Positions 27,852 through 36,706 of a stretch of DNA of 64,000 bases are shown here, one piece after another. Every line of letters starts with the position of its first letter. Position 1 is the first letter of the stretch. The position numbers and the translations under genes are program-made. Origin of the DNA: Anaerolineaceae bacterium (lineage in GTDB: Bacteria; Chloroflexota; Anaerolineae; Anaerolineales; Anaerolineaceae); assembly GCA_012839565.1 (NCBI GenBank), contig DUMZ01000020.1, positions 117,627 through 181,626 of the forward strand, given 5' to 3'. The notes under the pieces were generated by a model, which worked only from the letters and a program-made list of their open reading frames with translations, made no database searches and was not told the origin of the DNA.

Positions 27852-28100
27852 ATAAAAAAGACCATCAGCCCTGGGGCATGAGGTCTCTCACGCGGTTCCA
27901 CCCAGATTAACACTCCTGGGAGTGTCATCTCGATTAGCCGATAACGGGGCGTCCGTTCACCTTAGTGGGCTTGCATCTGGCAAGCTGTTTGGGCTCAAGC
28001 TGGCAGGGGGTTTTGGTGTGTTCGTCCGGCGGGTTCTCACCTGTTCCGCCTCGCTGTGGGCCGGTGGGCACATTACTCGTCCTGCGTCATCGCAACGGGG
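27852..28100 (-). promoter_or_regulatory. T-box leader of thrS
   Basis: On the minus strand the leader begins near 28100 (GATGACGCAGGACGAGTA) and carries a long stem I. The T-box sequence AATCTGGGTGGAACCGCG is at 27908-27891. The terminator is AGACC...GGTCT (27886-27859) with a TTTTTTATTT tail. Uncharged tRNA-Thr should stabilise the antiterminator; this is the established mode. A Thr codon ACC lies in GAACACACCAAA, a likely specifier loop, but I have not folded it. Confidence 0.92.
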
Positions 28101-28272
28101 AAAGTATATCATGTTTTCGGGCTTGTAAAGGGCGAATTTGCATAAGGTCTTGGCATTAATTGGGTTGTTTGGCGAGGAATTTTAGGAATTTAAAACGAGT
28201 TTGCGTTAATTTGACGTTCTCGTGCATTAGCTTAATGAAGTCCAATATTTTGGAAACGAAAGGAAATATAAA

Positions 28273-29043
28273 ATGAAAACAAGTAAAAAATTAGTAACCG
28301 GCATAGCTATCTTAGTCGTGATTGTGTTTGCATCCGTCTTTGTGTTGACTAATGCCAAAGCCTCACATTTTGTTAAAGGCTTGTTCTCTAAAAACTCATC
28401 AGGAATCCAAACGATGGGATTTGGCAATGCCAAAGTCAGTGAAATGACCGAGGAAGTTCTCGAAGCTTTGCTGGAACGCGGTTATTTTTCACTCGAAGAC
28501 ACTTTGGCCTTGTTGAAAAATGAAGACCCCGCCTATACACGCCAAATTTTGAATAGCCTGCGCGCGAATGTTGATATCTGGATGAAAGAAAATGCGTCTG
28601 GCTCAACCGAAGGCATAACGGACAATGACCGTGCTGTTGCCAAAGATCTGGGTGTTAGTGAAGAAACGTTCATGGCACTCAAAGCGATGCTCTATGATGC
28701 GGGACTCATCCAGGATGACGACCTCCATGCTGAAACATTAGACGCGCTCAAGGAATATGCCAATAGTCTGGGCGTTGATGTTGACGATCTCTTCGACGAT
28801 GACTGGGATGATGATCTCTACGATGACGACTGGGACGACGACGATGATGACGACATGGACGATGATGATGATGACGACGACCAGGACGACGACGATGATG
28901 ATGACGACGACCAGGACGACGACGATGATGACGACGATGATGATGACGATGATGACGACGATGATGACGATGATGACGACGATGACGATGACGACGATGA
29001 TGATGATGACGATGATGATGACGATGATGGAGACGATGACTAA
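28273..29043 (+). CDS. Secreted or membrane-anchored poly-aspartate protein
   Basis: The protein is 256 aa. After a basic start, residues 7-27 are a signal or anchor helix. The middle (about 28-170) is a helical region with no family I recognise (EEVLEALLERGYFSLEDTLALL; DRAVAKDLGVSEETFMALK). The last 85 or so residues are almost only Asp, broken by a few Trp, Tyr, Gln, Met and Gly. The DNA there is a degenerate GAY repeat rather than a pure one, so the codons vary while Asp is kept. Such tails bind calcium and other cations. It precedes the sigma/anti-sigma pair, which may control it. RBS AAAGGAAAT. Confidence 0.85.
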   Translation: MKTSKKLVTGIAILVVIVFASVFVLTNAKASHFVKGLFSKNSSGIQTMGFGNAKVSEMTEEVLEALLERGYFSLEDTLALLKNEDPAYTRQILNSLRANVDIWMKENASGSTEGITDNDRAVAKDLGVSEETFMALKAMLYDAGLIQDDDLHAETLDALKEYANSLGVDVDDLFDDDWDDDLYDDDWDDDDDDDMDDDDDDDDQDDDDDDDDDQDDDDDDDDDDDDDDDDDDDDDDDDDDDDDDDDDDDDDDGDDD

Positions 29044-29098
29044 AAGTCAGCCAAGATTGTTAGACACACTTTACCTTTAGAATAGAATTTGGGATAAT

Positions 29099-29129
29099 GA
29101 ATAGGCTGGCAAAAAAAGCCAGCCTATTC
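29099..29129. terminator. Hairpin between poly-Asp and sigma-factor genes
   Basis: GAATAGGCTGGC (29099-29110) pairs perfectly with GCCAGCCTATTC (29118-29129) around an A7 loop. There is no T-tract, so it may be a transcript-stabilising or partial stop element. Confidence 0.55.
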
Positions 29130-29198
29130 GAAAACAAGATGGCTTACTCGTATCACCAGAAATTGCCACTACAGATCTAAGCATCAAACAGGGAGAAC

Positions 29199-29783
29199 AT
29201 GATTTTTTTCATGAATGTCATCGGAGCCCCAGCTCCGACAAGAACATATAACATTGATGATGAGTTAATAATGCGCATTGGCGCCGACGACCAGGAGGCT
29301 TTCAATACGCTTTATGAAAACATCAATCAGCCCCTGTATGCTTATATCTTATCCCTGACGCAAGATGTCCAAAACGCGGAAGACATTTTGCAGGAAACCT
29401 ATCTCAAAATCCGTTCAGCAGCGCACCTTTACAAGGCAATGGGCAAACCAATGGCATGGATCTTTACCATAGCGCGTAATCTTTCGATGATGCAACATCG
29501 CAGTGCCAAACGTACGGCTGAAGAAGAAATTGACCATTTAGAGCATGACCCGCGATTTTCAATGCAGTTTGACCGAGATGATCACATTTTTTTGAAAGAA
29601 ATTCTCTCTCAGCTCAACGAAAAAGAACGTAGCATCATTCTCTTGCACACCGTGTCTGGTTACAAACACCGTGAAATTGCCCGCGACTTGAATATGCCCC
29701 TTTCGACTGTACTCTCGAATTACAGTCGTGGAATGAACAAACTTAGAATGATGGTTGAATACCAAAAGGCAAGTTCTAAATGA
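29199..29783 (+). CDS. ECF-type RNA polymerase sigma factor
   Basis: The protein is 194 aa with GGGAGAAC before the ATG. Region 2 is at about 20-90 (YAYILSLTQDVQNAEDILQE, then AWIFTIARNL for region 2.4). Region 4 is at about 130-185 (LNEKERSIILLH, then YKHREIARDLNMPLSTVLSNYSRGMNKLR). It directs RNA polymerase to a small set of promoters. Its stop overlaps the start of the anti-sigma gene by four bases, which fixes the pairing. Confidence 0.92.
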   Translation: MIFFMNVIGAPAPTRTYNIDDELIMRIGADDQEAFNTLYENINQPLYAYILSLTQDVQNAEDILQETYLKIRSAAHLYKAMGKPMAWIFTIARNLSMMQHRSAKRTAEEEIDHLEHDPRFSMQFDRDDHIFLKEILSQLNEKERSIILLHTVSGYKHREIARDLNMPLSTVLSNYSRGMNKLRMMVEYQKASSK

Positions 29784-30781
29784 ACCGCAGAGAGATTAAA
29801 CAACGCATTAACCGAGCAGTAAGGCAAATAACGCCAAACGTTTATGATGATGTCGCAACTGTGCCAGTAAGAAAAATGGCCGCGCATGATCATATCACCC
29901 GGCAAGAGTTGCCTGGCGAACGAAGCCTATCCGTGCGAATGTTTGGGTTTGCGCCAGCCTTTGCTTCGTTAGCTGTCTTGTTTATAGCCATTTTTGCCTG
30001 GTGGCAATTCCTGCGCATCGATAGTGTGGTCGCGGTGGATGTGAACCCCAGTATCGAGTTGAAATTGAATCGCCTAAGCCATGTGGTGGCTGTGCAAGCT
30101 TATAACCCTGAAGCGCAATCGCTGGTGGAAGCTGTGCCCTGGCGTTTTAGTCCGGTTGAAGATGTCATTCAGCGTTTGCTGGGCGCGATGAAACAACAAG
30201 GCTATTTGCAAAGTGAGAATAGCTTCCTGATGCTTTCTTACCAGCAAGATAATCAAATTCGCGCTGAGGCACTTGGCCGACGCCTTAATAAGGCGGTATT
30301 GAGACTGAAATTACAAAATCCGGAAATGGTCTATGTCCAACGGGTCGAAATCAAAGAAATCGCTGGGCTGGCAGATGACTATGATGTAAGTCGTGGCGTA
30401 ATGCAACTTATCCTGAAAGCGCAAATTATGAACCCGCAATATAGCGTTGAATTATTAAGCGAACTTGATTTGCAAACACTTTATTGGTTATCAGAAAATA
30501 AAATGCAGTCTGCTCCTGAAAGTACCGCGCCAAGTCCGACACCTGTGCCTGTTACATTCCCAACGCCTGAGCCCACGCTTGGAATCCTGTCAACGCCACG
30601 CTCATGGGAATTTCTGTGCTGGGAAGAAGACGATGATGAATACGAATGGGATGACGACTGCTGGGAAGATCTTTGGGAGTATTGTGGCGAAAACGGACGA
30701 CTGAACGATGACTGTGTTCAGCGAATCGTTGATGCCTGTTGGGATGGCGAGGAGCTGGACGACGATTGTTTTGATGATTAG
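29780..30781 (+). CDS. RsgI-like anti-sigma membrane protein with acidic Cys/Trp tail
   Basis: The protein is 333 aa. A cytoplasmic N-terminus of about 55 residues would hold the sigma factor. One membrane segment lies at about 57-76 (ASLAVLFIAIFAWWQFL). The outer part begins with VDVNPSIELKLNRLSHVVAVQAYN, the conserved stretch of the RsgI family. A Pro/Thr linker (TPVPVTFPTPEPT) leads to a terminal 60 residues rich in Asp, Glu, Trp and six Cys. RsgI proteins in clostridia sense polysaccharides outside the cell. Here the sensing tail is new in look. Overlap with the sigma gene shows coupling. Confidence 0.82.
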   Translation: MNRREIKQRINRAVRQITPNVYDDVATVPVRKMAAHDHITRQELPGERSLSVRMFGFAPAFASLAVLFIAIFAWWQFLRIDSVVAVDVNPSIELKLNRLSHVVAVQAYNPEAQSLVEAVPWRFSPVEDVIQRLLGAMKQQGYLQSENSFLMLSYQQDNQIRAEALGRRLNKAVLRLKLQNPEMVYVQRVEIKEIAGLADDYDVSRGVMQLILKAQIMNPQYSVELLSELDLQTLYWLSENKMQSAPESTAPSPTPVPVTFPTPEPTLGILSTPRSWEFLCWEEDDDEYEWDDDCWEDLWEYCGENGRLNDDCVQRIVDACWDGEELDDDCFDD

Positions 30782-30822
30782 AACTGAGTTTTTAACCCTC
30801 CCTGGAAACTCAGCTAATTAAA

Positions 30823-30863
30823 AGAGGCTGTCCGACAAGTATCGAGACAGCCTCTACCTTTTT
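30823..30863. terminator. Bidirectional terminator
   Basis: AGAGGCTGTC (30823-30832) pairs with GACAGCCTCT (30846-30855), followed by ACCTTTTT. On the other strand the stem is followed by TTTTAATTAG, so it can also serve the esterase gene. Confidence 0.85.
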
Positions 30864-30898
30864 AAACATGTAGCAAACGAATGCAATCCGCCTTTTTC

Positions 30899-31765
30899 TT
30901 AAATTTCAAAAAAGGCTTGAATAGCATCAAGCACTTTTTGATTCTGATCGGTATAGGGTTTGAAAATGATCCCCAGATGACCATCAGATCCAACATCAAT
31001 TAATTGGTTTTCAACATGATGTTCATCTAACACTTTTTTAAAGTGATACGTCATTTCTCTTAATTCATCTTTTTCGTTTGTCAGCAAGATGGTTTTGGCT
31101 AATGATGATAATTTGGGGTTGTTTTCGAAAATTAAATAGTGATATTTAGCCATCTTTTTATAGCCTTTAGGGAATACCATGTTTCTCATACCCCAATATG
31201 CTATGTTATTAATGTAAAAATGCATTGCTCCGCAATCAAGAAAGATGCCATTATAGGTGTAATTCCTTTCGTCAAGGTTGAAATCATCTCTCATTTTTTC
31301 GTCATGACACAGTAATGCTTCTGCGACCGCTAAAACCCCACCTGCTGAATGCCCAGCGATATACATTTCATCAATGTTAGCTTCATAGTTTTCGGCATTT
31401 GAAACAATCCATTTGACTGCGTTAGATATATCTTCTATTTGATCGAACACATTAATAGTTGGATATGCCAGCCTGTAATTTAAATTGAAAACCACAAAGC
31501 CTCTTTGCGCCAGATAATTAGCGAACAAAGAATCCATTTCTTTATAACCAGCGATAAACCCACCGCCGTGTATATTGATGATGATGGGTTTGGATACATG
31601 ATTGTTTTTATAATGGACGTCCAATTTGTGTTCAATGGAGTTGTCATTGATATAGCTAAGGTCTTTTACTGTTTGTATATTACTGTCACATTTAGATAAA
31701 TCAATTCTGTCTAAATCTTTCAAATATGTTTTTTCGCTAAACTTCTTCATAAAATGACTTATCAT
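30899..31765 (-). CDS. Alpha/beta-hydrolase esterase (HGGG type)
   Basis: The protein is 288 aa. IHGGGFIAG near residue 65 is the oxyanion-hole motif of the hormone-sensitive-lipase/carboxylesterase group, and AGHSAGGVLAV near 137-147 holds the nucleophile serine. The late GHLGI supplies the likely histidine. No signal peptide is seen. It hydrolyses short-chain esters by family. The DNA is A+T-rich and the codon use differs from the kinase/GH3 block nearby, so it may be acquired. Confidence 0.88.
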   Translation of the reverse strand: MISHFMKKFSEKTYLKDLDRIDLSKCDSNIQTVKDLSYINDNSIEHKLDVHYKNNHVSKPIIINIHGGGFIAGYKEMDSLFANYLAQRGFVVFNLNYRLAYPTINVFDQIEDISNAVKWIVSNAENYEANIDEMYIAGHSAGGVLAVAEALLCHDEKMRDDFNLDERNYTYNGIFLDCGAMHFYINNIAYWGMRNMVFPKGYKKMAKYHYLIFENNPKLSSLAKTILLTNEKDELREMTYHFKKVLDEHHVENQLIDVGSDGHLGIIFKPYTDQNQKVLDAIQAFFEI

Positions 31766-31937
31766 AACGCATCACCCAGAAACATTTTAACACGAATAAG
31801 CGGCTCTGTATTCTTTAACTATTCACGAGAAACTCAGATAAACGCCAGGAAACTAAACCAACGATACGGAATTTAGGATTTCGTGTAGCCGAAATATAAG
31901 AAGAAAACTAGAACTAGAAAGTAGCTAGGGAAAAAAA

Positions 31938-31975
31938 GAAAGACGACGCAGGATTGTATCCGTTTGTCGTCTTTT
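31938..31975 (-). terminator. Terminator after tRNA-Val (GAC)
   Basis: AAAGACGAC pairs with GTCGTCTTT around a central GG/CC-stabilised loop. On the minus strand it is followed by CTTTTTTTCCC. Confidence 0.8.
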
Positions 31976-31980
31976 TATGG

Positions 31981-32054
31981 TGGGTGGTATAGGACTCGAA
32001 CCTACGACCTTTGCGATGTCAACGCAACGCTCTAACCAACTGAGCTAACCGCCC
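31981..32054 (-). tRNA. tRNA-Val (anticodon GAC)
   Basis: A 74-nt cloverleaf with anticodon loop TTGACAT in stem TTGCG/CGCAA. Acceptor GGGCGGT faces ACCACCC with one C-A mismatch at pair 4-69, which is unusual but tolerable. CCA is not encoded. Confidence 0.92.
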
Positions 32055-32145
32055 GTGGAAAAAAGATTATAACTGAGGCTTTCCTTTTGTGCAAGCGATT
32101 TGTATTTTTAATTTGGGATATTTTAGGCGAGGGCCTGCTTACTGA

Positions 32146-32790
32146 TTAATGCGGGTCGTTGTGGAAGCGCAAACCATGTCCGCGGACGGTGACGATATAG
32201 TCATAATCGGGGTCAAGGGCGTTGATGCGTTCGCGCAGGCGGCGGACGAGCGCGTCGAAGGCCTGTTCGGTTACCCAGCGGGTATCTTCTTCCCAAACGG
32301 CGTTAATCAGTTCTTCGCGACTGACAACTTGCCCTGTTTTTGCGTACAACACTGACAAAAGGCTGAATTGCTGGGCGGACAGGGGCGGGTCAAGTTCAAC
32401 ACCGCGCACCCAAACCCGCTTTGAATCTTCTTCAAGACGCAGGCGGAAAGCCTGCATGAGTTCGGGCGGAATGCCGGCAAGGGGCATGGTGGCATCGGAA
32501 CTTAAAAAGAGAAAGTTTTGGGTGAAGGCCACGGTTATCTCATCCGCCTCGGTCAGTTGTTTGGGTTCGGTAAGGGGTTGTCCGTTGAGATAGGTGCCGT
32601 TTTTACTGCCCAAATCTTCAAGCATCACCACCGCGCCGGTTTTGGTGATGCGCGCGTGTTGGCGCGAGACCTGGCGGTCGGGGATAACAACGTCGCAGGC
32701 CGCGTCGCGTCCGATGAGCAGGGTGTCGGTGATGACCCACTGCTGGCCATCCAGGGAGCTATTGTTGGCAATGAGAACTGGATCTTCCAT
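32146..32790 (-). CDS. FHA domain fused to OmpR/PhoB-type winged helix
   Basis: The protein is 214 aa. Residues about 20-90 are a forkhead-associated domain (LLIGRDAACDVVIPDRQVSRQHARI and LEDLGSKNGTYLNG), which binds phosphothreonine. Residues about 118-212 are a winged-helix DNA-binding domain like the output domain of response regulators (LSAQQFSLLSVLYAKTGQVVSREEL; FDALVRRLRERI; TVRGHGLRF). There is no receiver domain. The Ser/Thr kinase gene starts 66 bases away on the other strand, so a kinase-to-FHA transcription switch is a reasonable inference. Confidence 0.92.
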   Translation of the reverse strand: MEDPVLIANNSSLDGQQWVITDTLLIGRDAACDVVIPDRQVSRQHARITKTGAVVMLEDLGSKNGTYLNGQPLTEPKQLTEADEITVAFTQNFLFLSSDATMPLAGIPPELMQAFRLRLEEDSKRVWVRGVELDPPLSAQQFSLLSVLYAKTGQVVSREELINAVWEEDTRWVTEQAFDALVRRLRERINALDPDYDYIVTVRGHGLRFHNDPH

Positions 32791-32856
32791 AATATCTTTA
32801 GAATACCTTATAATTCATTATAATCTATTCCAGACGAGATAACACAGCCTGGAAAA

Positions 32857-33879
32857 ATGTTTTTAACTTTAGACAAGAAGACCTGGATGAAACAAGAGTT
32901 TAGCAGCGGCAGCATTTTGCACGATCGTTATAAGGTGGAGCGGGTTATCGGTCAGGGGGGCTATGGCTCCATTTTGCTGGCAGAAGATTTGCGGCTTAGC
33001 GGGCGTTTTTGCGCGGTAAAGCAGGTGAGTTATGACCCTAATTACACATCCACAATGCTTGAAGACGCGCGTGACCAGTTTATGCGCGAAGCGACGGTTT
33101 TGGCGCGTTTGGATCACCCGAATCTGCCTAAAGTATCTGACTTTTTCTCGATAGACGACAATGATTTTTTGGTGATGGATTATATCCCCGGTGATGACCT
33201 GCGCGCTGTGATTGCCAAAGCAGAAGCGAACAAGCAATTCCTGAACGAAGCCGATGTGATTGATTGGGCAATGCAAATCGGCGATGCTTTGAGCTATTTG
33301 CACAGTCAAAACCCTGCCATTTTGCATCGGGATATCAAACCGTCTAACATAAAGGTGACACCAGCTGGGGTGGTAAAACTGGTTGATTTTGGCTTAGTAA
33401 AACTTTTGGCACCTGGCGAGGTGACGATTACGATTATGCAGGGGCAAGGCACCGCGCTTTATTCGCCTTTGGAACAATACGGTGGCGATTCGAACATGAT
33501 GGACGGTCGCGCTGATATTTACGCTTTTGGCAGCACGCTCTATCATTTGCTTACCAACACACCACCGGTGAACGTGCGCGACCGCTTTTTGGACCCCAGC
33601 AACTTAGTACCACCACGTGAGATTAACCCTGCCATCTCACCACGCGTTGAAGACGCCATCCTGTGGGCTATGGAACTGCACCCAAACGAACGTCCGCGGA
33701 ACGTGAAAACTTTCTTAAAAGCTTTGACCGGTGAATCTACCAGCAGTTTGCGTCATTTGGCGGGCAAGGTGAATTTCAGAGAGTATCAAGGCCTGGACAG
33801 AACAGAAATGATCCTGCTTTATATCGCCGGGGGACTGACCTTTTTTAGTTTGTTGCTGACTTTAATTCGGAATATCTAG
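32857..33879 (+). CDS. Membrane-anchored Ser/Thr protein kinase
   Basis: The protein is 340 aa. Kinase subdomains are complete: IGQGGYGSILLAED (glycine loop), FCAVKQV (lysine), HRDIKPSNIKV (catalytic loop), VDFGLVKLL (DFG) and a YSPLEQY activation-segment end. A C-terminal membrane helix at about 317-336 leaves almost nothing outside, so there is no extracellular sensor domain such as PASTA. An alternative start at 32887 is possible, since neither has a strong ribosome site. It is divergent from the FHA regulator, its likely target, and its 3' end overlaps the convergent GH3 gene by 18 bases. Confidence 0.92.
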   Translation: MFLTLDKKTWMKQEFSSGSILHDRYKVERVIGQGGYGSILLAEDLRLSGRFCAVKQVSYDPNYTSTMLEDARDQFMREATVLARLDHPNLPKVSDFFSIDDNDFLVMDYIPGDDLRAVIAKAEANKQFLNEADVIDWAMQIGDALSYLHSQNPAILHRDIKPSNIKVTPAGVVKLVDFGLVKLLAPGEVTITIMQGQGTALYSPLEQYGGDSNMMDGRADIYAFGSTLYHLLTNTPPVNVRDRFLDPSNLVPPREINPAISPRVEDAILWAMELHPNERPRNVKTFLKALTGESTSSLRHLAGKVNFREYQGLDRTEMILLYIAGGLTFFSLLLTLIRNI

Positions 33880-36705
33880 TTTCTTCTTACGTGCTTGATA
33901 GCCTAACCACCAGATGAGTGAAGCAATCCAGCCAATCAGCATGCCCACAATGCTGGTTTGAATCACAAACCATGTGCCACTTTTGCGAATGACTTCAATT
34001 ATCCATGGAACACCCAAGCTGAGCGTGAGATACGCCACCAAGCCACCCAAGACAGTGCAAAGTCCGGAACGAATTGCCCACTGTCTGCCTTTCCACCAGA
34101 AGTAGCCGATGGCATAGCTGATTCCAAAACCAGTAATAAGCAACATGATGGTTAGCAACCAGTCGTTTACGCTTGGATAGCCTGTGGGATGACTGACAAA
34201 TCCCTCTTCAAGATCAGACACAGGGGCTGGTGTGGGCTGGGGCGTAGGCGTTGGTTCGGGCGTGCGACTTGGTTCAGGCATCGGTGTGGAAGTGGGCATG
34301 ATGATTTCCGCCAAACCGCCCTGGGTGGTGAGAATAAGGGTGGCAGATGTGCTGGCTTCGCCACTGCTGGCGGTTACCGCAAAAATGCCTTCCCGCTCAA
34401 CACGGTATTCAATAGTGGCATAACCATTAACCGTTGTCGCTTCGGGTAACGCGAGAATAAGCGCGTCGCTGACCATTTTAATGGTGAACTTCGTTAAGGT
34501 GCCATCGGGAACGATGTTACCGTTGCGGTCAAGGATAGGTCCGGCTTGAATACGCACCGCTTCGCCAAGCCTGAAAAGTGGCACGGGCGTTTGTGTAACT
34601 TCGGGTCCTATGATTGTATCTGTGGCAAGGGGGGCAGGATCTGGACTGGCTGGTATTGTATCAGTGACTAAGTCCAAATTGATGATTTGCTTCGGGTCGG
34701 GTGCAAGCTGATATTGCAGGTCATATGCTACAGCGGGTAAGGAATAAGGTAAAGCGCTTTTGGCGCGGGCTTCGTGCATGAGAACGCGCGCGGCGAGTTC
34801 CAAAGATGCCTTTGATGGGGTAAAAAGACCATAATAGGCGGTGAGTTTTGAAACTTCGGTGGAATCCAGGTAAAAGGGTGCCCGGTAAGCGAACACGATG
34901 ACCATTTTGTCGCGAAGGAGATTAGCGTGTTCAGCTAATAGGTGTTTTAAGGCTAAACTGGCGGGGATTTCCGTGTTGGCGTTTTGAACGTTAAAAATAA
35001 CCCATCGTGCTCGTTTGAGGTGTTCTTCCAGATAAGATGATTTTTCGTTTTCAACGTCATTGAGAAAATCGGAGAGTTGGGCAAAAGTGTAAGAATTAAT
35101 ACGGTAATCGACAATTTGGTTTGTTCCCTGGGAGCCATATAAGCCGAGTAAGGTGTTTTTAAAGTCATCTACGCCTAAGGTGTTAATTCTTGAGCATGTT
35201 TCACAGGGCAAAACACTGCGTGTATCGCTAAAAACGGTGATGTAGTCCGTTGTTCGGGGGCCTTCGTTAAAGATGGTGTTTAGGTAGTCTTCTTTGGGGG
35301 CGAGCAGGGTGAGACTTTCGCGGGCGATTTCCAGGTTAAGTTGGTTTAGGGTTTGGTCTTGCACTTCACTTACGGTGGAAGAAATGACGTTTTTCAAGCT
35401 AAACGAATCGTAAAGACCAAGTTTGTTTTTAAGAATTTTGCCCACAGATTCATCAACCCGTTGGGCAAAAACAGTGTCTTCCTGATATTTTTGGGCAAAA
35501 AAGCTGATGGTGCGTTTGATGGTTTCGGTCTGGGATTCATAGATAGAAGTAGCGAAGTTGTCAAGATAGAGGATATCGTTCCCCGCCAAAAAAGCGGTGC
35601 GGGCGATTGCGGGTGCATCAAATGAAAGACCAGTTGGGTCAAAAAAGCTTCGTACCGCGGGATTGCCCAGGCTGTCGCTGACCGTCAAACCGCCATTAGC
35701 TTGCCAGGTATTGAGGGGAGGTACAGAAAAAAGCTGTTGCAGGGCGATGGGGTCGAAACTAACCGGTTTTGTGGTGCTGAGTACATTCCCTTGCAGACCT
35801 TGAAATCGGATATGTGAAGTCATGACGCCATCAACTGTGGTAGCATCGTGACTGGCACCGGTCAGCGCGAGAAAAGGCGCCAGTTCATTTTGGACAAGTT
35901 GGTCTAAACTGCGTTGAATCGTGGAAACTTCCTGGTTGATCGGCCGGTCGGCACTCCCCAGTCCCGGAAAATGCGTTGCCACAACCGCCATCCGATTGTT
36001 GCTGCCCGTATGAATCCCGCCCACAAAAGCGTTGGCTATTTTTCCGACCCAGTAAGGGTTGGCGCCAAAACTGCTGGTACCGGTAAAAATGCCTTTGCTT
36101 GTGTCGCTGGTGTCGATGAGATCAAGGTTTGGGCCTAAAAAGAGATTGAAGCCCAAACTTGAAAGTTCGGTACCGTAAATTTGCCCGATGGCGTTGCTCA
36201 ATTCAGGTGACCAGCTTGCGCCCAGGGTCATTTCGCTTGGCAGATTGTTTAATGCAGGCAACAAGCGTTCACTGTGATTGTCCGCCTGCGCGTGCAGATG
36301 AGCGACGTATAAGGGGATATAAACGGGCTCTCCGTCTTTTAGATGACCCGTTGCAGGCAAACCAAGGCTTTTTTGATACGCGCTTTCCTGCAAGGCAGTG
36401 ATTAAAGCTTGTGTCGCCTGCGCGGTATCCACATCAGTGAAATTTTCGTTTTTGGTGCTGAGCACAACCCCACCGATATGGTAATCCTGGATAAGTTCGA
36501 TGATTTCGCTGTTTTCTGAAACGTCCGTGCCATCGAAAGTGACCAGCATCAGTTGTCCGGCTTTTTCAAGCGGGCTCATGCGCTGAAGCATCTCGAGGAT
36601 TATCTGCTCTTCTGCTGACAAGCCTGGCGTTTCTCCTTGCGCGTGCGCGGACGCAAGGGGAGCCAAGAGGCAGAGCGTTAAGAACAAGAGCAGAAATTTT
36701 CGCAT
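33862..36705 (-). CDS. Large secreted glycoside hydrolase family 3 protein with C-terminal membrane anchor
   Basis: The protein is 947 aa. Residues 1-23 are a signal peptide. A GH3 N-terminal domain (about 30-430) has the NagZ-like VVATHFPGLGSADRP, where KH is replaced by TH, and VDGVMTSHIRF. A GH3 C-terminal-like domain and an Ig/invasin-like domain (near 690-790) follow, then a Thr/Pro linker and three membrane helices at the end. The family removes beta-linked N-acetylglucosamine or glucose. The changed lysine makes activity uncertain. One base separates it from the GDPD gene upstream. Confidence 0.85.
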   Translation of the reverse strand: MRKFLLLFLTLCLLAPLASAHAQGETPGLSAEEQIILEMLQRMSPLEKAGQLMLVTFDGTDVSENSEIIELIQDYHIGGVVLSTKNENFTDVDTAQATQALITALQESAYQKSLGLPATGHLKDGEPVYIPLYVAHLHAQADNHSERLLPALNNLPSEMTLGASWSPELSNAIGQIYGTELSSLGFNLFLGPNLDLIDTSDTSKGIFTGTSSFGANPYWVGKIANAFVGGIHTGSNNRMAVVATHFPGLGSADRPINQEVSTIQRSLDQLVQNELAPFLALTGASHDATTVDGVMTSHIRFQGLQGNVLSTTKPVSFDPIALQQLFSVPPLNTWQANGGLTVSDSLGNPAVRSFFDPTGLSFDAPAIARTAFLAGNDILYLDNFATSIYESQTETIKRTISFFAQKYQEDTVFAQRVDESVGKILKNKLGLYDSFSLKNVISSTVSEVQDQTLNQLNLEIARESLTLLAPKEDYLNTIFNEGPRTTDYITVFSDTRSVLPCETCSRINTLGVDDFKNTLLGLYGSQGTNQIVDYRINSYTFAQLSDFLNDVENEKSSYLEEHLKRARWVIFNVQNANTEIPASLALKHLLAEHANLLRDKMVIVFAYRAPFYLDSTEVSKLTAYYGLFTPSKASLELAARVLMHEARAKSALPYSLPAVAYDLQYQLAPDPKQIINLDLVTDTIPASPDPAPLATDTIIGPEVTQTPVPLFRLGEAVRIQAGPILDRNGNIVPDGTLTKFTIKMVSDALILALPEATTVNGYATIEYRVEREGIFAVTASSGEASTSATLILTTQGGLAEIIMPTSTPMPEPSRTPEPTPTPQPTPAPVSDLEEGFVSHPTGYPSVNDWLLTIMLLITGFGISYAIGYFWWKGRQWAIRSGLCTVLGGLVAYLTLSLGVPWIIEVIRKSGTWFVIQTSIVGMLIGWIASLIWWLGYQARKKKLDIPN

Positions 36706-36706
36706 A

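Noticed and set aside
28757..29080. Met/Thr-rich ORF in the poly-Asp region
   Set aside because: It is the shifted reading of the GAY codon repeat of the poly-Asp gene.
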